Notes under the pieces: generated by a model
The model's database searches: none
Told to the model about the DNA's origin: nothing
What the model saw: the letters and a program-made list of their open reading frames with translations, nothing else
Made by a program: the position numbers and the translations under genes
Source: CAWCUU01 sp963798855
GTDB lineage: Bacteria > Gemmatimonadota > Gemmatimonadetes > Longimicrobiales > RSA9
Direction: 5' to 3'
Length of the DNA: 64,000 nucleotides
Assembly: GCA_963798855.1 (NCBI GenBank)
Contig: CAWCUU010000002.1
Location: forward strand, 1,116,001-1,180,000
Shown: piece after piece, positions 1 to 8,698 of the stretch
How positions within the stretch are numbered: the first letter of the stretch is position 1
Layout of the letters: every line of letters starts with the position of its first letter

Positions 1-201
1 CTGATCTTCGGCGAGGCGGAGCTGGCGGCGATGTGCGACATCCGGCGCGTCTTCGATCCCGCCGGCCTCGCGAACCCCTCCAAGGTCCTGCCGCTCAGGG
101 TGTGCCGGGAATGGATCGGTCCCGGCACCCGAGTCGCGGACCGAGCCGCATCCGGGAGCGGCGGCGGCGAGCCCACGTTCCTGCCCGGCGGCGTGGCGTG
201 A
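1..201 (+). CDS. glcD: Glycolate oxidase subunit GlcD, C-terminal end (partial)
   Basis: Frame 1 is open from the window edge to TGA at 199-201 and encodes the last 66 residues of an FAD-linked oxidase. The stretch RRVFDPAGLANPSKVLP is the conserved end of GlcD, lactate and glycolate dehydrogenases, followed by a Gly-rich tail. GlcD carries the FAD and oxidises glycolate to glyoxylate together with GlcE and GlcF. Its stop overlaps the glcE start by one base, so the three genes form one operon. The 5' part lies outside the window. Confidence 0.9.
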   Translation: MIFGEAELAAMCDIRRVFDPAGLANPSKVLPLRVCREWIGPGTRVADRAASGSGGGEPTFLPGGVA

Positions 202-1475
202 TGGGCGACGTCCAGACCGCCCGCGTCCTCGCCGCCCTTGGACGGGAGTTCGTGCGCGAGCCCGGACCCGACGATCCGGCGGTTTACGGCGTGCGGCCCG
301 CCGCGGTCGCAGAGCCGCGCGATGCCCACGAGGCCGCGGCGGTGCTCGCCGCCGCGACCGTGGACGGCCTCGTGGTCGAGCCCGCGGGCGCGGGCGGCCG
401 GCTCGACTGGGGGCGCCCGCCGCGGCGGGTGGACGTGCTGCTCCGATCGAGACGTCTCACCGAGTCGCCGGAGTACGAGCCCGCGGACCTGATCGCGACG
501 GTGGGGTCCGGGACCACCCACGCCGAGCTCGAGCGGAAGCTTGCCGGGCACGGGCAGTGGCTGCCCATCGACCCACCCGGAGCCGGCACGCTCGGCGCGA
601 CATTCTCGCACGGAGCCACCGGGCCGCTCCGAACCGGATTCGGCACCCCGCGCTCCCACGTGCTGGGACTGGAGGTGGTCACGGGGGACGGCCGGGTCCT
701 CCATCTGGGGGGCCGCGTGGTGAAGAACGTCGCCGGCTACGATCTGGTGCGGTTGATCGTCGGGAGCCGCGGCACGCTGGGCTTCATCACTCGCCTGAGT
801 CTGAGGCTGCGGCCCAGGCCGCGGATGGATGTCACGATCGGGTTCTGTGCGCCCGCACCCGAGCCGCTGCTCGATGGCGTGGCTGCGCTGCGAGCCGAGC
901 GTCTGGAGCCGGCGGCCCTCGAGCTACTCTCGCCCGCGGCGGGCGTGCTGTGCGGCCTGAGCGGCGGCAGCTGGGCGCTGCTCGTGCGGCTGCTGGGCCG
1001 CGCGGCGAGCGTCGATGACCTCGGTTGTCGACTGCGCCGGTGCGTCGCGGCGGATGTCTGGCAGCCTCGCGCCGGGGTCTGGGGTGCGCTCGCGGCATCG
1101 GAGGCGGCGTCGCCACTCGTGATCCGGCTCAGCGGGCTGCCCGAATCGCTGCCGCAGGTCCTCGCCCGGGCGGAGGAGCTCGCCTCCCGCTGCGGCACCG
1201 GCGCGGCGCTCGCCGCTCACGCGGCGGAGGGAATCGTGCGGCTGTGGCAGCGCGGATCGGCGTTGCCGCCCGAAGCCGAATTGGCGCGCAGCGTGGAGGA
1301 GGCGCGCGCGGAGTCATCGTCGGGTGCGAGGCTGATCGTCGCTCGCGCGCCGGTGCGGGCGCTGCGGGACATGGATCCCTTCGGTGCGGCGGGGGCATCA
1401 CTGGGCCTGATGCGGCAGCTCAAGCGGCGCTTCGACCCGGCCGGCGTGCTGTCTCCCGATCGATTCGTGGTCTGA
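201..1475 (+). CDS. glcE: Glycolate oxidase FAD-binding subunit GlcE
   Basis: 424 residues. The ATG at 201 overlaps the glcD stop (TGATG); an upstream in-frame ATG at 33 would lie inside glcD and is rejected. The N-terminal half is a PCMH-type FAD-binding domain: residues about 85-135 contain VGSGTTHAELERKLAGHG, then PIDPPGAGTLGATFSHG, and RVVKNVAGYDLVRLIVGSRG is the GlcE signature. The C-terminus ends KRRFDPAGVLSPDRFVV, as in FAD-linked oxidases. GlcE is the second flavin-domain subunit of the membrane-associated glycolate oxidase, passing electrons to GlcF and the quinone pool. Confidence 0.93.
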   Translation: MGDVQTARVLAALGREFVREPGPDDPAVYGVRPAAVAEPRDAHEAAAVLAAATVDGLVVEPAGAGGRLDWGRPPRRVDVLLRSRRLTESPEYEPADLIATVGSGTTHAELERKLAGHGQWLPIDPPGAGTLGATFSHGATGPLRTGFGTPRSHVLGLEVVTGDGRVLHLGGRVVKNVAGYDLVRLIVGSRGTLGFITRLSLRLRPRPRMDVTIGFCAPAPEPLLDGVAALRAERLEPAALELLSPAAGVLCGLSGGSWALLVRLLGRAASVDDLGCRLRRCVAADVWQPRAGVWGALAASEAASPLVIRLSGLPESLPQVLARAEELASRCGTGAALAAHAAEGIVRLWQRGSALPPEAELARSVEEARAESSSGARLIVARAPVRALRDMDPFGAAGASLGLMRQLKRRFDPAGVLSPDRFVV

Positions 1476-1476
1476 G

Positions 1477-2922
1477 ATGACTGCATCGCACCAGTCCCCG
1501 GCGGTGTCCGGGAGGAACGGAGCCGGCAGCTCGCCCGCCGACGCGCTGCATGCGGAGGAGGAGCGGTTGCTCACCTGCGTGCACTGCGGCTTCTGCCTCG
1601 ACGCCTGTCCGACGTACACCCGTCTGGGGGATGAAGCCGACTCGCCACGTGGGCGCCTCTATCTGATGCGCGCCGTCGTGGAAGGGCGGCTGCCGGTGGA
1701 GTCGGAGGCGTTCGGACGTCACATCGACCGGTGCCTCGGCTGTCGCGCCTGCGAGACCGTCTGCCCGTCCGGCGTGCAGTACGGCTTCCTGCTCGAGCGG
1801 GCACGCGCGGTGATCGCGGAGTCGACCGGCATCCCGCGATCGACGCGCCTGCTGCTGCGGATCTTCGAGCACCCCACCGTGAGCCGCGCCTTGTTGGGAG
1901 CCGGCCGCGTGCTGCGCGATCTCGGCCTCGTGCCGCTGGCCCTGCGACTGCTGCCCGAGCGGTTCGGCCGTGTCCGGTTCGGCCTGGCGATGCTCGGCGC
2001 GTCGCATGGTCGGCGGGGCGGATTGCGCGAGGCCGCGCGCTCGCCATCCGCGCGCGCCGAGCGCGGCGAGGAGAGCCACGCGGATCTCGAGACGGCGGAG
2101 AGCACCGGTGGCGCTGGCGTTCGATCCAGTGGTGGAGGCTCGCGGGCGGCCCGCTCGCCTGGACGGGACAGAGTCGCGCGTGGCCGCGTGGCAATGCTGA
2201 CCGGATGCGTGCAGCAGAGCCTCTTCGCCCGAGTGAACCGGGCGACCGCCTACGTGCTGAAGACCAACGGCTTCGACGTGATCCGGGTGGCTGGCCAGCG
2301 CTGCTGCGGCGCGCTGCACGCCCACTCGGGCGAGCTCGAGCGGGCGCGCGCGCTCGCGCGACTGAACGTGGACGCGTTCGAAGTGACGGGCCTCGATGCG
2401 GTGATCGTCAACGCCGCCGGCTGCGGCGCGATGATGAAGGAGTACGGCGAGCTGCTCGCCGACGAGCCCCTCTACGCCGAGCGCGCCCGCCTGCTGGCGG
2501 AGCGGTCGTGCGACGTCTTCGAGTTCCTCGACGAGGTCGGCGTCTCACCGCGGGCGCCGGTCCGCTTGCGCGCGGCCTACGATGCGCCATGCCACCTCTA
2601 CCACGCGCAGCGGATCCAGCACGCTCCGCAGCGGGTGCTCTCGTCGGTGCCGGGGCTGCAGCTCGTGCCGCTCCCCCATTTCGAGGAGTGTTGCGGCGGC
2701 GCCGGGACATACGGCCTGATGCACCCACAGCTCGGCGGGCGGATCCTCGCTGACAAGGTGCGCGAAGTCCGCGAAAGCGGGGCGGACGTGGTCGTGACCG
2801 GCAATCCGGGCTGCATGATGCAGATCGGCGCGGGTCTGCTGCTGGCGGGCGATCCGCGGCCGGTCCTGCACCCGGTCGAGCTCCTGGCCGAGAGCTACCG
2901 CAGGTCGGAGTCAGGCGGGTGA
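1477..2922 (+). CDS. glcF: Glycolate oxidase iron-sulfur subunit GlcF
   Basis: 481 residues starting one base after the glcE stop. Two 4Fe-4S motifs are visible near residues 34-45 (CVHCGFCLDACP) and 86-97 (CLGCRACETVCP). Two CCG cysteine-rich domains follow (QRCCGALHAHSGE; then YDAPCHLYHAQR with EECCGGAG and GNPGCMMQ), the fold of GlcF, LutA and HdrB. It relays electrons from GlcD/E to the respiratory chain. Oddity: between the ferredoxin part and the first CCG domain (about residues 170-235) there is a low-complexity Arg/Ser/Gly insertion of roughly 55 residues that a typical GlcF of about 410 residues lacks. Confidence 0.93.
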   Translation: MTASHQSPAVSGRNGAGSSPADALHAEEERLLTCVHCGFCLDACPTYTRLGDEADSPRGRLYLMRAVVEGRLPVESEAFGRHIDRCLGCRACETVCPSGVQYGFLLERARAVIAESTGIPRSTRLLLRIFEHPTVSRALLGAGRVLRDLGLVPLALRLLPERFGRVRFGLAMLGASHGRRGGLREAARSPSARAERGEESHADLETAESTGGAGVRSSGGGSRAARSPGRDRVARGRVAMLTGCVQQSLFARVNRATAYVLKTNGFDVIRVAGQRCCGALHAHSGELERARALARLNVDAFEVTGLDAVIVNAAGCGAMMKEYGELLADEPLYAERARLLAERSCDVFEFLDEVGVSPRAPVRLRAAYDAPCHLYHAQRIQHAPQRVLSSVPGLQLVPLPHFEECCGGAGTYGLMHPQLGGRILADKVREVRESGADVVVTGNPGCMMQIGAGLLLAGDPRPVLHPVELLAESYRRSESGG

Positions 2923-4040
2923 TCGGCACGGAGGCGGGAGGCGGCGCGCTCGAGCGGCTGCGCAGCTACGTCGAGCACGAGACGCCGACCGGTGACGCGG
3001 CACGGGCGGATGCGCTCGCGCGCCTGCTGGCGGCCGATCTGCAAGGCGCGGGCGCCAGCGTCGTGCTCCACCCGGAGCCGGGCTTCGGGCACCACGTGCG
3101 CGCCGACCTCGACGGCGCCGAGCCGACGCTCCGGCCGGTCGTTCTTCTCGGTCACCTCGACACTGTCCACCCCGTCGGCACGCTCGCCGAGCGTCCCTTT
3201 CGCGTCGAGGGAGAGCGCGTGGAAGGACCCGGCACGTTCGACATGAAGGCGGGCCTCGCCGTCATCGTAGAGGCGCTCTCCCGGCTGGCCGCTGCGGGCC
3301 GGCGTCCGCGCCGCCGCGTGATGGTGCTCGTGAGCTGCGACGAAGAGGTCGGCTCCGCCGCGTCCCGCCAGTGGCTCGAGCGGGAGGCCGCCGGAGCGGC
3401 GGCGGCGCTCGTCTTCGAGCCGTCGCTGCCCGGCGGCGCGGCGAAGACCGCTCGCCGGGGCGTCGCCACGTTCCGGCTGCGCGTCCATGGCCGCGCCGCC
3501 CACGCGGGCGTGGACCCGGAGCGCGGGGTCAGCGCGATCGCGGAGCTGGCCGGACAGATTCCGGCGGTGCTCTCGATCGCGGCCCCGGAAATCGGCACGA
3601 CCGTCAATGTCGGCACGATTCGCGGCGGGACGGCCTCCAACGTCGTCGCCGCGGCGGCGGAGGCGGAGGTGGACGTCCGCTTTGCGGACACCGCCGAGGC
3701 GGAGCGGGTGGAATCGGCGCTGCGCGCGCTGCGACCCGCGCTGCCGGGGACGACGCTGGAGATCGAAACACTCGGCAGCCGGCCGCCACTCGAGCGGACC
3801 GCCGGCGTGGTCGCACTCTACGAGCGGGCACGGGCCGCCGCGCGCGACGCGGGCCTCGATCTCGGCGAAGGCGCGACGGGTGGGGGCAGCGACGGCAGCT
3901 ACCTGGCCTCGATCGGGATTCCTACGCTCGACGGTCTCGGCCCGCAGGGCGGCGGCGCCCACGCGGTGGACGAGCACGTGCTTGTCGACGATCTCCCCCG
4001 CCGAGTCGCTCTGCTCCTCCGACTGCTGGAGGAGCTGTGA
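2919..4040 (+). CDS. M20 family metallopeptidase (CPG2/ArgE-like amidohydrolase)
   Basis: 373 residues from a GTG that overlaps the glcF stop (GTGA). M20 metal-site motifs are in order: LLGHLDTVHPVGTL (His and Asp ligands, about residue 85), GPGTFDMKAG (bridging Asp), SCDEEVGS (catalytic Glu pair), VFEPS, and C-terminal GGGAHAVDEHV (His ligand). The middle has the dimerisation domain (GRAAHAGVDPERG). The enzyme is a cytosolic di-zinc hydrolase of N-acyl amino acids or small peptides, most like the glutamate carboxypeptidase branch. Translationally coupled to the GNAT gene downstream, which suggests removal of an acyl group added by that enzyme (inference). Confidence 0.88.
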   Translation: MIGTEAGGGALERLRSYVEHETPTGDAARADALARLLAADLQGAGASVVLHPEPGFGHHVRADLDGAEPTLRPVVLLGHLDTVHPVGTLAERPFRVEGERVEGPGTFDMKAGLAVIVEALSRLAAAGRRPRRRVMVLVSCDEEVGSAASRQWLEREAAGAAAALVFEPSLPGGAAKTARRGVATFRLRVHGRAAHAGVDPERGVSAIAELAGQIPAVLSIAAPEIGTTVNVGTIRGGTASNVVAAAAEAEVDVRFADTAEAERVESALRALRPALPGTTLEIETLGSRPPLERTAGVVALYERARAAARDAGLDLGEGATGGGSDGSYLASIGIPTLDGLGPQGGGAHAVDEHVLVDDLPRRVALLLRLLEEL

Positions 4041-4870
4041 CTGTACCGGACATCGAGGTTCGCATGCTCGAGTCGCTCGGCGATCTCCACGCTTGTGTCC
4101 GGCTGCAGAAGGAGACGTGGGGCGAGGAGTGCACCGAGGTCGTCCCCGTCTCCGTGCTGCGCACCATTCCCAGGTTGGGCGGCGTCGTGGCGGGAGCGTT
4201 CGAGGGCGAGCGCCTGGTTGGCCTGGTGGTCGGCTTCGGTGGCTTCGACGTCGAGGGCGCACCCATTCACTGGTCGGACATGCTGGCGGTCCGCGAGGAG
4301 CTCCGGGACCGGGGATTGGGCGAGAGGTTGAAGAGGTTCCAGCGCGACGCGCTGCTGCGGAGGGGCGTGCGGCACGTCTACTGGACGTTCGATCCCATCG
4401 AGTCGCGAAACGCCTATCTGAACTTCGCGCGTCTCGGTGTCGTGGCGAGCGAGTACCTGCCCGACTACTACGGCGAGACCGATTCGCCGCTTCACCGCGG
4501 CCTCCCCACGGACCGCCTCGTCGCGGACTGGGCGATCGCATCGGAGCGCGTGCGACGCCGTCTCGCGGGAGATCGAGCCGAGTCCTTCGACTGGAGGGCG
4601 CTGCCTGCGGCCGTGGTGGCGGACACCGCCGGCACGTGGCCGGAGCCGTCGTCGGTCGAGCCGTGCGCCGGGTCAGACGCGGTACGGATCGCCATTCCGG
4701 CCAATGCGCAGGCGCTCAGGCGGGCCGCCCCTGAGCTTGCGGGACGCTGGCAGGCCGCGGCGCGGGCCGCGTTCCTCGCCCTGCTCGGCCAGGGCTACGT
4801 GGTCGTCGAGGTGGTAAGGGACGGCTCGGTCAGCCACTACGTCCTGCGGCGGGGGGTCGAGCTCGGCTGA
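4037..4870 (+). CDS. GNAT superfamily acyltransferase (COG3375-like)
   Basis: 277 residues from GTG 4037, overlapping the M20 stop by four bases. The GNAT core is residues about 5-160: an N-terminal LQKETWGEE segment, HWSDMLAVREELRDRGLGERLK as the acyl-CoA binding region (R-x-x-G-x-G type), and VYWTFDPIESRNAYLNFARLG. This matches the predicted acetyltransferases of COG3375. Relatives of this type occur beside M20 hydrolases and N-succinylamino acid racemases in a D-to-L amino acid salvage pathway described from Geobacillus. No racemase is seen here, so substrate and pathway stay open. Confidence 0.8.
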   Translation: MTVPDIEVRMLESLGDLHACVRLQKETWGEECTEVVPVSVLRTIPRLGGVVAGAFEGERLVGLVVGFGGFDVEGAPIHWSDMLAVREELRDRGLGERLKRFQRDALLRRGVRHVYWTFDPIESRNAYLNFARLGVVASEYLPDYYGETDSPLHRGLPTDRLVADWAIASERVRRRLAGDRAESFDWRALPAAVVADTAGTWPEPSSVEPCAGSDAVRIAIPANAQALRRAAPELAGRWQAAARAAFLALLGQGYVVVEVVRDGSVSHYVLRRGVELG

Positions 4871-4949
4871 GGCGCCGCGCCGGTCGCCATTGGTCGACTG
4901 CCACGTGCCCGTGCTCTTCGTTGTACTCCCTGAACCGCCAGATTCGCGT

Positions 4950-6368
4950 TCAGGCGGTGGCGACGGCCTCTTCCAGAGATTCGCGCAGCCGCGCCATCGT
5001 TGCGCCCCCGGTGCGGAGGTTTCCGACCGCCATGCGGAGCGCATAGTGGCCGCCCACGCGCGTATGCGAGAGGAACACCTCCCCGCTGGCGTTCAGCCGT
5101 TGAAGGAGGCTCTCGTTCCACGCGTCGAGCCGGGCGTCGGCCATTCCATCGGGTCGGTGGCGGAAGACCACCACCGAGAGCAGGGTCGGTGCGAGCCGCT
5201 CCCATCCCGGGCGCTGGTCGATCCACCCGGCGAAGTCGGCCGCAAGGCGAATATGCTCTCGGATGCGCGCCGCGATGCCCTCGCTGCCGAAGTACCGAAT
5301 CACGAACCACAGCTTGAGCGCACGAAAGCGGCGGCCGAGGGCCAGCCCGTAATCCATCAGGTTCCGGACCTCGCCTTCCGGCGCCTTCAGGTACTCCGGC
5401 ACGACGCTGAAGGCGGCGCGCAGCAGATCGGGGCGGCGCGTGAACAGCGCCGAGCAGTCGATCGGCGTGAACAGCCACTTGTGCGGGTTGATGACGATCG
5501 AGTCGGCTTCAGCGCAGCCGTCCAGCACCCAGCGTTGCTCCGGCACCGCCGCGGCTGCGCCGCCGTACGCGGCGTCGACGTGGAGCCAGAGGCCCTCTTC
5601 CCGGCAGATCTCCGCGACCATCGCGACGGGGTCCACCGCAGTCGTGGAGGTGGTCCCGACCGTGGCGACGACTGCGAGCGGTCTCACACCATACCGGCGA
5701 TCCTCATCGATCGCGCGGCGGAGCGCGTCGGGATCGAGACGCAGCTCGTCATCCGTGGCGATGCGACGTAGCCCGTCGACACCGAGCCCGAGCGCGATCA
5801 CCGCCTTGTCGACGCTCGAATGAGCTTCCTCCGAGCAGTAGACGCGCAGGCGCGGGACGTCCTCTCTTCCGGCCAGCCCCATCTCGCGCAGCTTCAGCTC
5901 CGGCGCGATCTCCCGGGCCGCGGCGAGCGCGTAGAACGTGCTGGTCGAGGCGGTGTCGTTGATCTCGCCCTCGAAGCCAATGGGCAGACCGACGAGCTGA
6001 CGCAGCCAGTCGAGCGCCACCTCTTCGAGCTCGGTCTGGGCGGGACCGGAGCGCCACAGCATCGCGTTCACGTTCAGCGCGGAAGCCAGAGCCTCGCCCA
6101 GGATGCCGGGTCCCGATCCGGTGATGCCGAAGTAGGCGAGGAAGCCGGGGTGGTTCCAGTGCGTCGTGGCTGGTATGATCAGCCGCTGGAAGTCGTCCAG
6201 GATCGTCGCCATCGGCTCCGGCAGAACGGGTGGCGCTGCAGGAAGCGCCGAGCGGAGCGAGCCGGGCGCGACGTCCGGCAGCACCGGCAGCTCGCCGACG
6301 CCGCCGAGATAGTCGGCGATCCAGTCAATGACGGCATGGCCATGGCGGCGGAACGCCTCCGGATCCAT
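4950..6368 (-). CDS. PLP-dependent group II decarboxylase (aromatic-L-amino-acid decarboxylase type)
   Basis: 472 residues from ATG 6368, preceded by AGGAAGG ten bases upstream; family members typically begin at the equivalent of MDPEAFRRHGHAVIDW. An in-frame ATG at 6422 would add 18 residues but lacks an SD and collides with the divergent gene. The PLP lysine lies in INPHKWLFTPID, preceded by LHVDAAYGG with the cofactor-binding Asp. The N-terminal NHPGFLAYF and the late LGRRFRALKLWFVIRYFG are typical of aromatic amino acid, phenylacetaldehyde-synthase or diaminobutyrate decarboxylase relatives. It should convert an amino acid to an amine plus CO2; the side chain cannot be called from sequence. 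Stand-alone gene. Confidence 0.88.
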   Translation of the reverse strand: MDPEAFRRHGHAVIDWIADYLGGVGELPVLPDVAPGSLRSALPAAPPVLPEPMATILDDFQRLIIPATTHWNHPGFLAYFGITGSGPGILGEALASALNVNAMLWRSGPAQTELEEVALDWLRQLVGLPIGFEGEINDTASTSTFYALAAAREIAPELKLREMGLAGREDVPRLRVYCSEEAHSSVDKAVIALGLGVDGLRRIATDDELRLDPDALRRAIDEDRRYGVRPLAVVATVGTTSTTAVDPVAMVAEICREEGLWLHVDAAYGGAAAAVPEQRWVLDGCAEADSIVINPHKWLFTPIDCSALFTRRPDLLRAAFSVVPEYLKAPEGEVRNLMDYGLALGRRFRALKLWFVIRYFGSEGIAARIREHIRLAADFAGWIDQRPGWERLAPTLLSVVVFRHRPDGMADARLDAWNESLLQRLNASGEVFLSHTRVGGHYALRMAVGNLRTGGATMARLRESLEEAVATA

Positions 6369-6410
6369 GTCCCCGAGACCTTCCTGTCCCGGATCGAGTG
6401 AGGAAGCATC

Positions 6411-8126
6411 GTGTGCGCTCATGACGGCAACGTACCCGCCGGCCCGGACGGCGTCCACCGCCCCCGCCGCCGGTGCGCCGATGTGGACGCGCGCGGAAAA
6501 GTGTCGCCGGCTCGGCGCATCGTCGGATCGCTCGGCGTGCTGCTCGTCTCGGGCGGCTGCGCCAGCGCGGCGGCTGCGCCGCCGACCCGAGCGGCGCCCG
6601 GCGCGCCGCCTGCAGCTGCCGCGTCGCCCGATACCGGCACGGTCGCGAAGCCGGACAGTGCCGGGGCGGTCGTCCAGCCGGCCGTGGACAGCGCGACCGC
6701 GCTGCAGGAACCGCCCGCCTGCCGGCTCGCCTCCATCGCGCTCTGTATCCAGGCGGTGCTCGAGCAGCCGCCGCTCGACCGCACGCACTGGGGCGTCGAG
6801 GTCTACGATGCACATACGGATCGCGCACTCGTGCGCATCAACGCGGACAAGCACTTCATCCCCGCATCGAACGAGAAGCTGCTCACCACATCGACCGCGA
6901 TGGCGCTACTCGGTCCCGACCACCGCTATACGACCGAGGTGCGGGCGCCGGGGTTCGATCGGCCGAGCGGCGTCGCCGGCTCTCTGCTCGTTCGCGGCAG
7001 CGGGGACCCCACATTCTCCAAGCGATTCGGCCCGGAGGAGCTCTCCGTGCTGGACTCGCTCGCCGACTCCGTCTACGCTGCGGGTGTGCGTCGCATCATC
7101 GGTCCGGTAATCATCAATGTGAGCCGCTTCGACAGCACCCTGATCAATCCCGACTGGGAGATCGGCGATCTGGATTGGTACTACGCTGCCCCGATCGCCG
7201 CCTTCGGCGCCTCCGAGGGCGCTATCCCGCTGCTCTACGGGCCCGGCGCCGCGGCTGGCGCCGCGGCGAAGTTCGAGTATCAGGGCCCCCCCGGAATGGT
7301 GACGGTGCTGAACCGCGTGACGACCGTCGGTGGGGATTCGGCGCGCTGGGACGTGAAGCGCCTGGGTGCGGACACACTGCTGCTGACCGGCACGATCAGC
7401 AGCAGCTCGCCCGAGCGCACGACGTGGATCGCCGTGCAAGATCCCGCGCAGTACGCGGGGCGCGCGCTGTTGCTGGCATTGCAGCGCCGAGGTGTGGAGG
7501 TAGGTGCGGGACTCAGGGTCGTCTACGACTCGGCGGTCGTGGGCACGTTGCTCCGGGCAGGACCCGCGCCGTTGCTCACGACCTGGAAGTCGCCGCCGCT
7601 CATCGCGATCGTAAGAGGGCTGCTCGAGCCGAGCCAGAACTGGATCGCCGAGCAGCTGCTCAAGACGCTTGGGGCGGAGGTCGGTGAAGGCGGGAGCTGG
7701 GATGGCGGGCTGGACGTGGTCCGTCGCTTCCTCGTCGAGCGCGTGGGAATCGATTCCCTCGCGTTCCGCATCGAGGACGGATCGGGGCTGGCGGCGCAGG
7801 ACCTCGTGACGCCGGACATGATCGTGCGGCTGCTCACCTGGGACCGTCTCGCGCCGTGGGGCGAGCAGTACCTCAATGCGCTCGCGTCGCCGGGTGAGCC
7901 GGAATCGACGCTCGAGCACCGACTGATCGCCTACCGCGGGCGCATCTTCGCGAAGACGGGTACGATATCGAACGTGAACTCGCTCAGCGGCTTCCTCATC
8001 ACCGATGAAGGACGCGAGCTGGTGTTCAGCATCCTGAGCAACGGCTCCGGATTGCCATCCTCGACCATTCGCGACGCGATGGATCGGATCGTCGCGCTCG
8101 TTGCCGCGGAAGGAGCTCGGCCATGA
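6411..8126 (+). CDS. dacB: D-alanyl-D-alanine carboxypeptidase/endopeptidase (PBP4/DacB family), lipoprotein
   Basis: Peptidase S13. SxxK is in ASNEKLLTT, the SxN-like element is near EPSQNWIAEQ, and KTG is in FAKTGTISNVNSLSGF. The protein trims peptidoglycan stem peptides outside the membrane. GTG 6411 has a good SD (GAGG, 7-base gap) and gives 571 residues. The hydrophobic stretch IVGSLGVLLVSGGC with a lipobox cysteine starts near codon 37, so GTG 6483 or 6501 would give a more normal lipoprotein signal peptide; the start is uncertain. A Pro/Ala-rich linker follows the cysteine. Overlaps the next gene by ATGA. Confidence 0.88.
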   Translation: MCAHDGNVPAGPDGVHRPRRRCADVDARGKVSPARRIVGSLGVLLVSGGCASAAAAPPTRAAPGAPPAAAASPDTGTVAKPDSAGAVVQPAVDSATALQEPPACRLASIALCIQAVLEQPPLDRTHWGVEVYDAHTDRALVRINADKHFIPASNEKLLTTSTAMALLGPDHRYTTEVRAPGFDRPSGVAGSLLVRGSGDPTFSKRFGPEELSVLDSLADSVYAAGVRRIIGPVIINVSRFDSTLINPDWEIGDLDWYYAAPIAAFGASEGAIPLLYGPGAAAGAAAKFEYQGPPGMVTVLNRVTTVGGDSARWDVKRLGADTLLLTGTISSSSPERTTWIAVQDPAQYAGRALLLALQRRGVEVGAGLRVVYDSAVVGTLLRAGPAPLLTTWKSPPLIAIVRGLLEPSQNWIAEQLLKTLGAEVGEGGSWDGGLDVVRRFLVERVGIDSLAFRIEDGSGLAAQDLVTPDMIVRLLTWDRLAPWGEQYLNALASPGEPESTLEHRLIAYRGRIFAKTGTISNVNSLSGFLITDEGRELVFSILSNGSGLPSSTIRDAMDRIVALVAAEGARP

Positions 8127-8698
8127 CACGGGGAAAATGGATTCTGATCGTGATCGTCGGGATCGTCGTCGCCTTTCTGGCCGGCTTCGGCTGGCAGTAC
8201 CTGCAGGCGCGCTCCTATCAGCTCGTGCTCGAGGACACGCAGAAGGAGCTGCGCCTCCAGCGCCTCGAGTCCACACTGTCGGCCGCCACCGTGGAGGCAC
8301 TGACGGGCAACTACGAGGTGGCGCGGCAGCTTGCCAGCCGATTCTATACCGACCTGCAGACGCGCATCTCCGAGCGGACACCTGCGGCCGCGGAGCTGGG
8401 GCAGATTCTCGACCGTCGTGATGCCACGATCACGCTGCTCTCGCGTGGCGATCCGCGTAGCGGAGAGGAGCTGACGAGTCAGCTCGTGCGCTATCGCGTC
8501 GCCGTCGGCGGTTCTGAGCAGGCGCTTCCGGTCGGTGGGCCGGCGGAAGCCCTTCCCGCCACTGAACCCCAGACGGCTCCGGCGGGCTCGGCGAAGGCGG
8601 AGCCGGAGAGCACGGGCGCTGCGACGCCGGCAGTCCCGCCGGCCACCGTCCCTCGCGACACCGGAGGGTTAGACGGCGGCGCTCCGCTGCGCCGCTGA
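8123..8698 (+). CDS. Membrane-anchored hypothetical protein
   Basis: 191 residues, ATG overlapping the dacB stop by four bases, so co-translated with it. One N-terminal membrane helix (about residues 5-22, WILIVIVGIVVAFLAGFGW) is followed by an amphipathic, probably coiled-coil region (about 30-115, Gln/Leu/Glu rich) and a disordered Pro/Ala tail. No enzyme motif is visible. Coupling to DacB suggests a cell-envelope role, but the family is not recognised. Its last 30 bases overlap the convergent patatin gene. Confidence 0.75.
   Translation: MTRGKWILIVIVGIVVAFLAGFGWQYLQARSYQLVLEDTQKELRLQRLESTLSAATVEALTGNYEVARQLASRFYTDLQTRISERTPAAAELGQILDRRDATITLLSRGDPRSGEELTSQLVRYRVAVGGSEQALPVGGPAEALPATEPQTAPAGSAKAEPESTGAATPAVPPATVPRDTGGLDGGAPLRR

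Noticed and set aside
6411..6500. Treating the decarboxylase as starting at 6422
   Set aside because: Would overlap the dacB SD and start and lacks its own SD; ATG 6368 fits family N-termini better.
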